Shown here: piece after piece, positions 1-6,539 of the stretch
How positions within the stretch are numbered: the first letter of the stretch is position 1
How the letters are laid out: every line of letters starts with the position of its first letter
Origin: Gallibacter sp963634825
GTDB lineage: Bacteria; Bacillota; Clostridia; Peptostreptococcales; Anaerovoracaceae
Length of the DNA stretch: 58,309 nt
NCBI GenBank assembly: GCA_963634825.1
Contig: CAVHCP010000005.1
Span: 1 to 58,309 of the forward strand
Direction of reading: 5' to 3'
Made by a program: the position numbers and the translations under genes
Notes under the pieces: generated by a model
Seen by the model: only the letters and a program-made list of their open reading frames with translations
Told to the model about the DNA's origin: nothing
The model's database searches: none

Positions 1-2
1 AA

Positions 3-302
3 GGTATACTGACAGACTTTTTAAAGGAACACGGTGGTGATATTATGAGTTTTTTATTTGAAAAGCTTACAAGAGCAGAGTGCGAGGCAGTTAGAGAAGC
101 CGACGGGTATGAAGCTGGCTTTGAACGGGGCGAGGCTTTCGGCTTCAAAAAAGGCGAAAGTTCCGGATTTAAAAAGGGAGAAGCCTCTGGGATGTTAAAA
201 ATTGCCTTTAATATGAAAGTCGCAGGCGAGCCGATAGAAAAAATCGTCGCATACAGTGGTTTATCAAAAAAAGAAATCGAGCAATTAGCTTGCGATAAAT
301 AG
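3..302 (+). CDS. Rpn family recombination-promoting nuclease / PD-(D/E)XK transposase-like protein, C-terminal fragment
   Basis: The reading frame is open to the left window edge, so this is the 3' end of a longer gene. The ATG at 45 is an internal Met. What remains reads as a helical tail: a 'LTDFLKEHGGDIM' segment, then Gly/Lys/Glu-rich repeats in which GFKKGE occurs twice in tandem, then a short helical end with 'SGLSKKEIEQL'. This tail is typical of the Rpn/PDDEXK_2 family, whose N-terminal nuclease domain would lie upstream, outside the window. Family members are DNA endonucleases that promote RecA-independent recombination and are often multicopy. No catalytic residue is visible here, so the assignment rests on the tail alone. 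A strong terminator follows at 344. Confidence 0.7.
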   Translation, partial: GILTDFLKEHGGDIMSFLFEKLTRAECEAVREADGYEAGFERGEAFGFKKGESSGFKKGEASGMLKIAFNMKVAGEPIEKIVAYSGLSKKEIEQLACDK

Positions 303-343
303 TCGTTGTAGTTAATTACTACAGGGAAAACCAAAATAGTTAA

Positions 344-410
344 AGTCACATCCGAGTGATATGCCACCTGTCTACTTGACATGTGGCATATCAGAGGGTG
401 TGGCTTTTTT
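344..410 (+). terminator. Rho-independent terminator after the Rpn gene
   Basis: This is a long two-tier hairpin. The outer arms 344-353 and 396-405 pair with G-U wobbles. The inner arms 357-367 and 383-393 (TGATATGCCAC / GTGGCATATCA) pair perfectly. A run of six T follows at 405-410. Confidence 0.85.
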
Positions 411-506
411 GTCCTATAGCCCCGAGTTTTGCTATGTGACTCATTTATAACAGACCATAAGGAGCAGTCAGCGGAGACAGTGAGTAAAAAGCTTTATTAC
501 AGGCGT

Positions 507-542
507 AGGTGTCTTGACACCTATATTTACATTTGTTATGAT
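507..542 (+). promoter_or_regulatory. Promoter with overlapping palindromic operator, upstream of PTS-like permease
   Basis: A near-consensus sigma-A promoter: TTGACA at 514-519, a 17-base spacer, TATGAT at 537-542. The -35 hexamer lies inside a perfect inverted repeat, AGGTGTC-TT-GACACCT (507-522), so a repressor bound there would block the polymerase. Transcription would start near 549, leaving a leader of about 130 bases. The leader can fold: arms near 618-629 and 647-659 are complementary with small bulges, and CACCT/AGGTG pair earlier. The regulator is not in the window. Confidence 0.7.
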
Positions 543-680
543 ATCAGCACTGACACATATTTTATGAGGTTAGTAAAGCTCACACCTCTGCAGGTGGGGG
601 GGAGGATGTCACTTTGGTGCACAAATGTCGCGTAGCTTTTTGAGGGGACATTGGGTGCAGTCACAAGAGAGGAAAGATAA

Positions 681-1745
681 ATGGAAGATACAAATGCGGT
701 AGAGACTGCCGAAAAACAGAGCTTTTTAAAAAGAAAGGATATAGAATTTTCGGCAAAAAGATATTTGCAGGACGCATTGTCGGCGATGGCACTCGGTCTG
801 TTTGCATCGCTTCTGATCGGTCTCATCATAAAAACGGTAGGCGAACAGAGCATCAATCTGTTTGGTGAGAGCAGCATTGCGACATTTTTGATCGACACCG
901 GCGACAAGGCAATGGGATATATGGGAGCCGCGATCGGTATTGCGGTTGCGTGGGGGCTAAAGGCACCACCACTTGTAATGTTTACAAGCACCGTCACAGG
1001 TATGCTTGGTGCGGCGGCAGGTGGACCGGCAGGAGCTTTTATAGCTGTTGCTGTCGGAGCTGAGTTTGGCAAAGCCGTATCAAAGGAAACCAAAGTCGAT
1101 ATCATCGTTACGCCGGCAACTACTATGATTATGGGTGCTGTTTCGGCGGCACTTGTCGGACCTGCTGTCGGTAAGTTTATGACTTGGCTTGGCGTGGTAA
1201 TCCAAAATGCGACTGAGTGGCAACCGTTTGCCTTCGGAATATTTATATCGGTAGTAGTCGGTATAGTTTTGACAGCTCCTATATCAAGTGCGGCGCTTTG
1301 CATCATGATGGGGCTTTCGGGGCTTGCGGCAGGAGCGGCTACAGCGGGCTGCTGTGCGCAGATGGTCGGCTTTGCTGTCATAAGCTACAAGGAAAATGGT
1401 GTAGGAGGCATAGTTGCACAGGGCATAGGGACTTCTATGTTGCAGGTATCAAATATTACCAAAAATCCGTGGATTTTATTACCGCCGACGCTTGCGTCAG
1501 CTATAACAGGTCCGCTTGCGACATGCGTATTTCATATGACAAATACACCTATGGGTGCAGGTATGGGCACATCGGGGCTTGTCGGTCAGATAGGTACATT
1601 TACAGATATGGGATTTTCTGTAAGCGTGCTCCTAAAGGTATTGCTTTTACACTTTATACTTCCGGCAATTTTAGCCTTAATATTTGATCGAATGCTCAAA
1701 AAAGCGGGCAAGATAAAAATAGGAGATTACAAGCTGGATTTATAG
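681..1745 (+). CDS. PTS IIC-like membrane permease (PTS_EIIC_2 / PfoR-like family)
   Basis: A 354-residue integral membrane protein with about nine or ten hydrophobic segments rich in Gly and Ala, after a charged N-terminus of about 25 residues. The small-residue stretches 'GMLGAAAGGPAGAF' and 'GAGMGTSGLVGQ' and the overall layout match the PTS_EIIC_2 family, which includes proteins annotated as PfoR. There is no IIA or IIB phosphotransfer domain in it or beside it, so sugar phosphorylation by this protein alone is not supported, and the substrate is unknown. The start follows a GAGAGGAAAG ribosome site. The gene appears monocistronic: its own promoter is at 514-542, and a short GCTTGC/GCAAGC hairpin plus the potA promoter follow. 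Confidence 0.75.
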   Translation: MEDTNAVETAEKQSFLKRKDIEFSAKRYLQDALSAMALGLFASLLIGLIIKTVGEQSINLFGESSIATFLIDTGDKAMGYMGAAIGIAVAWGLKAPPLVMFTSTVTGMLGAAAGGPAGAFIAVAVGAEFGKAVSKETKVDIIVTPATTMIMGAVSAALVGPAVGKFMTWLGVVIQNATEWQPFAFGIFISVVVGIVLTAPISSAALCIMMGLSGLAAGAATAGCCAQMVGFAVISYKENGVGGIVAQGIGTSMLQVSNITKNPWILLPPTLASAITGPLATCVFHMTNTPMGAGMGTSGLVGQIGTFTDMGFSVSVLLKVLLLHFILPAILALIFDRMLKKAGKIKIGDYKLDL

Positions 1746-1765
1746 CTTGCAATCGCAAGCGAGCT

Positions 1766-1796
1766 TTGTTACGATTTAAATCAAGCAGTGTATAAT
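1766..1796 (+). promoter_or_regulatory. Putative promoter of the pot operon
   Basis: TTGTTA at 1766-1771 and a perfect TATAAT at 1791-1796, with a long 19-base spacer. Initiation near 1803 would leave a leader of about 16 bases before the ATG at 1819, which fits the choice of that start over the ATG at 1804. Confidence 0.5.
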
Positions 1797-1818
1797 AAAA
1801 CACATGAGGGATTTAAAT

Positions 1819-3396
1819 ATGGAAGAAAAAAAGCTCATACAATTTAGAAATATAGTCAAGGAATTCGACGGTCAGGTGGTGCTAAAGGGCATCAACCTTG
1901 ACATATACGAAAACGAATTCGTGACGCTTTTAGGCCCGTCTGGCTGTGGCAAAACAACGCTGCTTAGGATACTAGGCGGGTTTTTGAGTGCAGACGAAGG
2001 AGAGATAATATTTGATGACGAAAATATCTCGAATCTGCCACCGCACAAAAGGGAATTAAATACTGTATTCCAAAAATATGCGTTATTCCCTCATATGACG
2101 GTAGAGGAAAATATAGCCTTTGGGCTAAAGATCAAAAAAATGAGCAAGGACGTAATAGATCAAAAGGTCCTAAAGATGCTAAAGCTCATCGGACTTGAGG
2201 GCTTTGAAAACAAAAATATAGCATTCCTTTCCGGCGGACAGCAGCAAAGAGTTGCGATAGCAAGAGCGCTTATAAATGAGCCTAAGGTATTGCTTCTTGA
2301 CGAACCGCTGGCGGCGCTTGACCTAAAGCTTCGAAAGGAAATGCAATACGAGCTAAAAAAAATCCAAAAGGAGGTCGGCATCACATTTATATATGTTACT
2401 CACGACCAGGAGGAAGCGCTGACTATGTCGGACAAGATAGTTGTTATGAACAAGGGCGAAATCTACCAAGTCGGCACACCGCGTGAAATTTATAACGAAC
2501 CGGCAAATCGTTATGTTGCAGATTTTATAGGTGAGAGCAATATAGTGACCGGCACGATGCTATGCGATTATAAGGTGCGCTTTGATGATATCGATTTTGA
2601 GTGTGAGGATGTCGGCTTTAGGGAAAATGAAAGAGTCGATGTAGTCATAAGACCTGAGGATATAGATATCGTACCTCTCGAAAAGGGCAAGATGAATGGC
2701 ATTGTAAAAAGCATTTATTTCAAGGGCGTATATTATGATGTGACGGTGGAGACTATCCCGGGCACGAGCGTTACGGTGACCATGAATGTCACAAGGGAAA
2801 GAGATGTAACAAGTGAGGACGGCACGGAAAAAATCTCGGCGAATGATTTTTATGTCGATATTGAGGACCTTGAGGCGCTTGACGAAAGAGAAATCGTTGC
2901 AAGGGCAGACGCGCAGGCTTGGGATCCAAATACAGATGAGTATATCTCTATATCAAAGATAGAATATCAATTAGAAGAAAAGATAGGCTCATATCCCGTG
3001 ACATTTGCAACATCGTCAGGTACGAGTATTACACGAAGCATACATGTGATAGATCAGCCATTTGTTTCAAATAAGAGAGCAGATGAGGCGATAAGCGCAT
3101 TTAATTTTTATAAAACTCCTGAGGAGATCGCCGAATCAGTGGCACTTGATAATGACTTAAAAACATGGGCAGGCGCACAAGGCTGGAAGCTGTCAAATGA
3201 GGATGAGGCGATAGAGCTATATGCCGATTATGATTTCGATGCAGACGATATAAAGGTTGGAGCTTACAGCGTCACATTTACGACTGCAGGCCGCCAATAT
3301 AAGATAAATACAACAGACTGGGTAGAGGAAGGCGCAGAGGTCGGACTAAACTTTTACCCTGAGGATATACATGTAATGAGGAAAATGGTTTATTGA
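1819..3396 (+). CDS. potA: Spermidine/putrescine ABC transporter ATPase PotA with an inserted duplicated domain
   Basis: ATPase of the polyamine importer. Residues 1-240 hold a standard ABC domain: Walker A GPSGCGKTT (39-47), Q-loop near 85, signature LSGGQQQ near 138, Walker B VLLLDEP near 157, and H-loop 'YVTHDQEEA'. A TOBE domain begins near residue 285. It is interrupted at about 323-495 by two tandem copies of a 70-75 residue unit (each with a D/N-F-Y start, an A-x-A-Q-x-W motif and G-x-Y-x-VTF), then resumes with 'GAEVGLNFYPEDIHVM'. The whole is about 525 residues; usual PotA is 350-380. The start at 1819 is preferred because GAGGG lies 8 bases upstream; an ATG at 1804 has no ribosome site. 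The stop overlaps the potB start (TGATG). Confidence 0.93.
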   Translation: MEEKKLIQFRNIVKEFDGQVVLKGINLDIYENEFVTLLGPSGCGKTTLLRILGGFLSADEGEIIFDDENISNLPPHKRELNTVFQKYALFPHMTVEENIAFGLKIKKMSKDVIDQKVLKMLKLIGLEGFENKNIAFLSGGQQQRVAIARALINEPKVLLLDEPLAALDLKLRKEMQYELKKIQKEVGITFIYVTHDQEEALTMSDKIVVMNKGEIYQVGTPREIYNEPANRYVADFIGESNIVTGTMLCDYKVRFDDIDFECEDVGFRENERVDVVIRPEDIDIVPLEKGKMNGIVKSIYFKGVYYDVTVETIPGTSVTVTMNVTRERDVTSEDGTEKISANDFYVDIEDLEALDEREIVARADAQAWDPNTDEYISISKIEYQLEEKIGSYPVTFATSSGTSITRSIHVIDQPFVSNKRADEAISAFNFYKTPEEIAESVALDNDLKTWAGAQGWKLSNEDEAIELYADYDFDADDIKVGAYSVTFTTAGRQYKINTTDWVEEGAEVGLNFYPEDIHVMRKMVY

Positions 3397-4235
3397 TGAA
3401 AAAGTTTTCGCAGCTGGTTATTCCATATGTAGTATGGCTGGTGCTGATGGTGGCACTGCCTATGCTGCTTATCGCCTTTTATTCGGTGACGGACAGCGGT
3501 AATGGAATAGTAGATGTCAAATTTACATTGGAAAATTACAAACGGTTCTTTACGGATCCGGATTTTTTGATAGTTTTATGGCGTTCGATAAAAATAGCGA
3601 TAGAGACTACGATTATTTGCGTACTGATCGGTTATCCGATTGCATATTTTATTGCCAACAGCAGTGAAAAAATGCAGGGGATTTTAGTACTTTTGATAAC
3701 CTTGCCGATGTGGATAAATATGCTCGTACGCACATATGCTTGGATCGGGATACTTTCGGATGGCGGTATAGCGCAGAAGTTGCTCTCATTTTTGGGATAT
3801 ACGGACGTAAGTCTTATGTATACAAACGGAGCTGTCATACTTGGCATGGTTTATAACTTTTTGCCATTTATGATATTGCAGATAAATTCGTCGCTGAGCA
3901 AAATGGACAAGGCATATATTGAGGCGGGCGCGGATCTTGGCGCAGGCAGGCTTCAGATATTTAGGAGGATAGTCCTTCCGCTATCGGTGCCGGGCGTGGT
4001 CAGCGGTATAACGCTCGTATTTTTGCCTGCGGTAAGTTCATTTTTTATACCGAAGCTGCTCGGTGGCGGTCAGCATTTTTTGATAGGAAATGTGATTGAA
4101 AATCAATTTATAACCGTAGGGGAATGGGCATTTGGAAGTGCAATTTCTATGATTATAGCTGTCATAATGATGATAAGCATATGGGCGGTAAGAGGTATAG
4201 AAAAGAAAGGTAGACCACTTGATGAAGAAGGATAA
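3396..4235 (+). CDS. potB: Spermidine/putrescine ABC transporter permease PotB
   Basis: Inner-membrane permease of the polyamine importer, about 279 residues with six predicted helices. The conserved cytoplasmic loop that docks the ATPase is visible near residues 165-190 ('EAGADLGAGRLQIFRRIVLP'), matching the EAA motif of type I importers. The ATG at 3396 shares a base with the potA stop, indicating translational coupling; a TTG one codon earlier is possible. The end overlaps the start of the fused potC-potD gene. PotB and PotC form the heterodimeric channel. Confidence 0.93.
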   Translation: MKKFSQLVIPYVVWLVLMVALPMLLIAFYSVTDSGNGIVDVKFTLENYKRFFTDPDFLIVLWRSIKIAIETTIICVLIGYPIAYFIANSSEKMQGILVLLITLPMWINMLVRTYAWIGILSDGGIAQKLLSFLGYTDVSLMYTNGAVILGMVYNFLPFMILQINSSLSKMDKAYIEAGADLGAGRLQIFRRIVLPLSVPGVVSGITLVFLPAVSSFFIPKLLGGGQHFLIGNVIENQFITVGEWAFGSAISMIIAVIMMISIWAVRGIEKKGRPLDEEG

Positions 4236-6111
4236 GAGAATCTTTGGAAAAATCATAATGGCACTTGCTATCATATTCTTTTATTTGCCTATTTTATATA
4301 TGGTAATATTTTCCTTTAACGAATCAAAGTCGCTGACAAAATTCGGGGGCTTTAGTCTTAAGTGGTACGCAAAAATGCTCGAAAACCACGATATGATGAC
4401 GGCTCTTTATACGACCATACTTATTGCGGTGCTTGCAACTGTTATAGCGACGATCGTAGGCACGCTGACAGCACTTGGGCTTTCACGCTCAAAAAAGGCA
4501 GTCAAAAATCTGATAACACAGCTAAATGATTTTCCTATTATGAATCCAGAGATTGTAACGGCGATAGGGCTGATGCTCTTGTTTATAACATTCGGGATAT
4601 CGAAGGGCTTTGCAACGCTTCTCTTGGCGCATATCGCATTTTGCACGCCATATGTGATACTCAGCGTTATGCCAAAGATAAGGATGCTTGATCCCAATCT
4701 TGCGGACGCGGCGATGGATCTTGGTGCAACGCCGTGGCAGGCGATACGAAAGGTTATAGTGCCCGAGATAAAGCCGGGCATCGTAGCGGGAGCGATTATC
4801 TCATTTACGATGTCATTTGACGACTTTATCATTTCATATTTTGTGACAGGCGATGGCGTCAAAAACTTGAGTATCGTTGTCTATACGATGAGCAAGAGGA
4901 TAAATCCGAGTATAAATGCCATATCAACTCTTGTAGTTGTGCTTATAACATTGGTGCTGATCGCCGTAAACATTTTGCCATTCATAAAGAAAAAATTTGA
5001 GAAAGCTGAGAGTAAAAGGAAAACTATTTTGTCGAGGAGCGTGCCATTTGTATTGATAATCGCTCTTGTCTGCGGACTTATGGCATTTAGAGGTGCGATA
5101 AACAAGCCGGGCGAGTACGAAGGGCAGACGCTTCATGTCTACAACTGGGGAGAGTATACAGGCGAAAATATCATAGGCGATTTTGAGCGTGAGACGGGAG
5201 CAAAGGTTGTAATTGATAATTTTGATTCTAATGAGCAGATGTATATAAAGATTGCGAATGGCGAAAGCTATGATGTTTTAGTGCCAAGCGATTATATGAT
5301 CGAAAGGCTCATATCGGAAGACAAGCTCTTGCCACTTGACCATAGCAAGCTGACATGCTTTGATAAAATTTTGCCGGATGTTTTGGATATGCCTTACGAC
5401 CCCGGAAATAAATATTCGGTGCCGTACTTTTGGGGCAGCGTCGGCATAGTTTATGACAAGACAAAGGTTGACATAAAGGACCTCGAGCGGGAAGGCTTTA
5501 ACATTTTTAGAGATGAGAAATACAAGGGCGAAACTTATCTGTATGACTCAGAGAGAGACTCCTTTATGATGGCGCTAAAGGCGCTTGGTTACTCGATGAA
5601 TACCGATGATGACGGCGAGCTAAACGAGGCGTACGAGTGGCTGCTTTCCTGCATAGAAAATACGAGACCTGAGATTGTTACAGATGAGATTATCGACAAT
5701 ATGGCGCAGAGTAGGAAGGCCCTTGGCATCATGTATTCGGGCGATGCGACATATGTTATGGCCGAGAATGAGAATATGGGATTTTATATGCCGGCTTCGG
5801 GTACTAACATTTGGTCGGACGGAATGGTTATACCTAAAAATGCAAAAAACAAGGAGCTTGCATACGAATTTATAAACTTTGTTTCGGAATACGACGGCGC
5901 GATGGATAACTCATCGTATGTCGGATATACTTCGCCAAATAAAGAAGTAGTCGAGGAGCTTTATGGCGAGGGCGGAGACTTTGAGGGGATAGAAGCATAT
6001 ATCCCTCGCACGGATAATCCAAATGATGAGGTGTTTAAATACAATGAAAAAACAAGGAAGGTTATTTCTGAGCTGTGGAGCAAGGTAAAGCTCATGGCAT
6101 CAAACAAATAA
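4222..6111 (+). CDS. potCD: Fused polyamine permease PotC and substrate-binding protein PotD
   Basis: One reading frame of about 629 residues joins two normally separate proteins. Residues 1-265 are a PotC permease with its EAA-type loop ('DAAMDLGATPWQAIRKV'). A further hydrophobic segment near 275-295 crosses the membrane, and residues 300-629 are a PotD-type binding domain starting 'LHVYNWGEYTGENI', with 'VPSDYMIERLI' and 'VPYFWGSVGIVYD'. The extra helix would place the receptor on the outer face, tethered to the channel, which replaces the lipoprotein anchor of separate PotD. The frame is unbroken, so this is a true fusion. The ATG at 4222 follows GAAAGG; a TTG one codon earlier is less likely. 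It closes the potABCD operon. Confidence 0.93.
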   Translation: MKKDKRIFGKIIMALAIIFFYLPILYMVIFSFNESKSLTKFGGFSLKWYAKMLENHDMMTALYTTILIAVLATVIATIVGTLTALGLSRSKKAVKNLITQLNDFPIMNPEIVTAIGLMLLFITFGISKGFATLLLAHIAFCTPYVILSVMPKIRMLDPNLADAAMDLGATPWQAIRKVIVPEIKPGIVAGAIISFTMSFDDFIISYFVTGDGVKNLSIVVYTMSKRINPSINAISTLVVVLITLVLIAVNILPFIKKKFEKAESKRKTILSRSVPFVLIIALVCGLMAFRGAINKPGEYEGQTLHVYNWGEYTGENIIGDFERETGAKVVIDNFDSNEQMYIKIANGESYDVLVPSDYMIERLISEDKLLPLDHSKLTCFDKILPDVLDMPYDPGNKYSVPYFWGSVGIVYDKTKVDIKDLEREGFNIFRDEKYKGETYLYDSERDSFMMALKALGYSMNTDDDGELNEAYEWLLSCIENTRPEIVTDEIIDNMAQSRKALGIMYSGDATYVMAENENMGFYMPASGTNIWSDGMVIPKNAKNKELAYEFINFVSEYDGAMDNSSYVGYTSPNKEVVEELYGEGGDFEGIEAYIPRTDNPNDEVFKYNEKTRKVISELWSKVKLMASNK

Positions 6112-6205
6112 GCAAAGGCACCTCAAAACACCGCAACCATTTTGTGCTTATGATAATAATTTCCAAATCGTTTAATTGGCAATTTTTAGTCGCCATTATG
6201 GAGTG

Positions 6206-6418
6206 GGCAAGCTGGTGAGCCCCTAGCCATTGAAGCGCCATCCGCAAGCATAGTAGCAATATCTCGCGAAATGAACATGGCAAGCGGTTAAGTGTCAGCA
6301 ATGTTTGAGCACCGTGGGTGCGAGTTTTGCTGACACTCCGCGATGCCTGTGAATGAGCGAAGTATATTGCCTATGCTGAGGACCGGCGTGAGAGGGCTAG
6401 GGGCTCTACCCGCTTGCC
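6206..6418 (+). repeat. Structured intergenic repeat, copy 1 (long imperfect inverted repeat)
   Basis: A nested set of complementary arms between the pot operon and clpB. Outer arms 6206-6228 and 6395-6418 match at about 22 of 24 positions. Middle arms are 6247-6262 and 6364-6377 (AGCATAG..GCAATAT / ATATTGCCTATGCT). The central stem is AGTGTCAGCAA (6291-6301) with TTGCTGACACT (6327-6337), flanked by GCGG/CCGC, and an inner GCACC/GGTGC pair lies at 6309-6321. The core recurs at 18649-18815 and, inverted, at 30833-30918. Together with the CIRCE region it fills the gap 6112-6539; no gene is seen there. Confidence 0.85.
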
Positions 6419-6442
6419 ACAACAAATAAAAACCAAAAATTA

Positions 6443-6469
6443 TTAGCACTCTAATTAAATGAGTGCTAA
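6443..6469 (+). promoter_or_regulatory. CIRCE operator (HrcA-binding site) of clpB
   Basis: TTAGCACTC-N9-GAGTGCTAA is an exact match to the CIRCE consensus bound by the heat-shock repressor HrcA. It sits directly upstream of the clpB promoter. The same hairpin is followed by six T and may also end transcripts from the pot operon. hrcA is not in the window. Confidence 0.95.
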
Positions 6470-6476
6470 TTTTTTG

Positions 6477-6504
6477 TTGCATTTTGATTTTTTTGGGGTA
6501 CAAT
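6477..6504 (+). promoter_or_regulatory. clpB promoter
   Basis: TTGCAT at 6477-6482 and TACAAT at 6499-6504, spacer 16. The -35 hexamer starts 8 bases after the CIRCE element, so bound HrcA would block polymerase access. Leader about 30 bases. Confidence 0.65.
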
Positions 6505-6539
6505 AAAAGTGTAGGAAAAAAATCACGGAGGTGAATAAG

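Noticed and set aside
536..1381. A 281-residue open frame on the minus strand
   Set aside because: It lies antisense to the PTS-like permease, has no ribosome site, and its composition (Pro/Ala/Ser/Thr) is the mirror of the membrane-protein codons.
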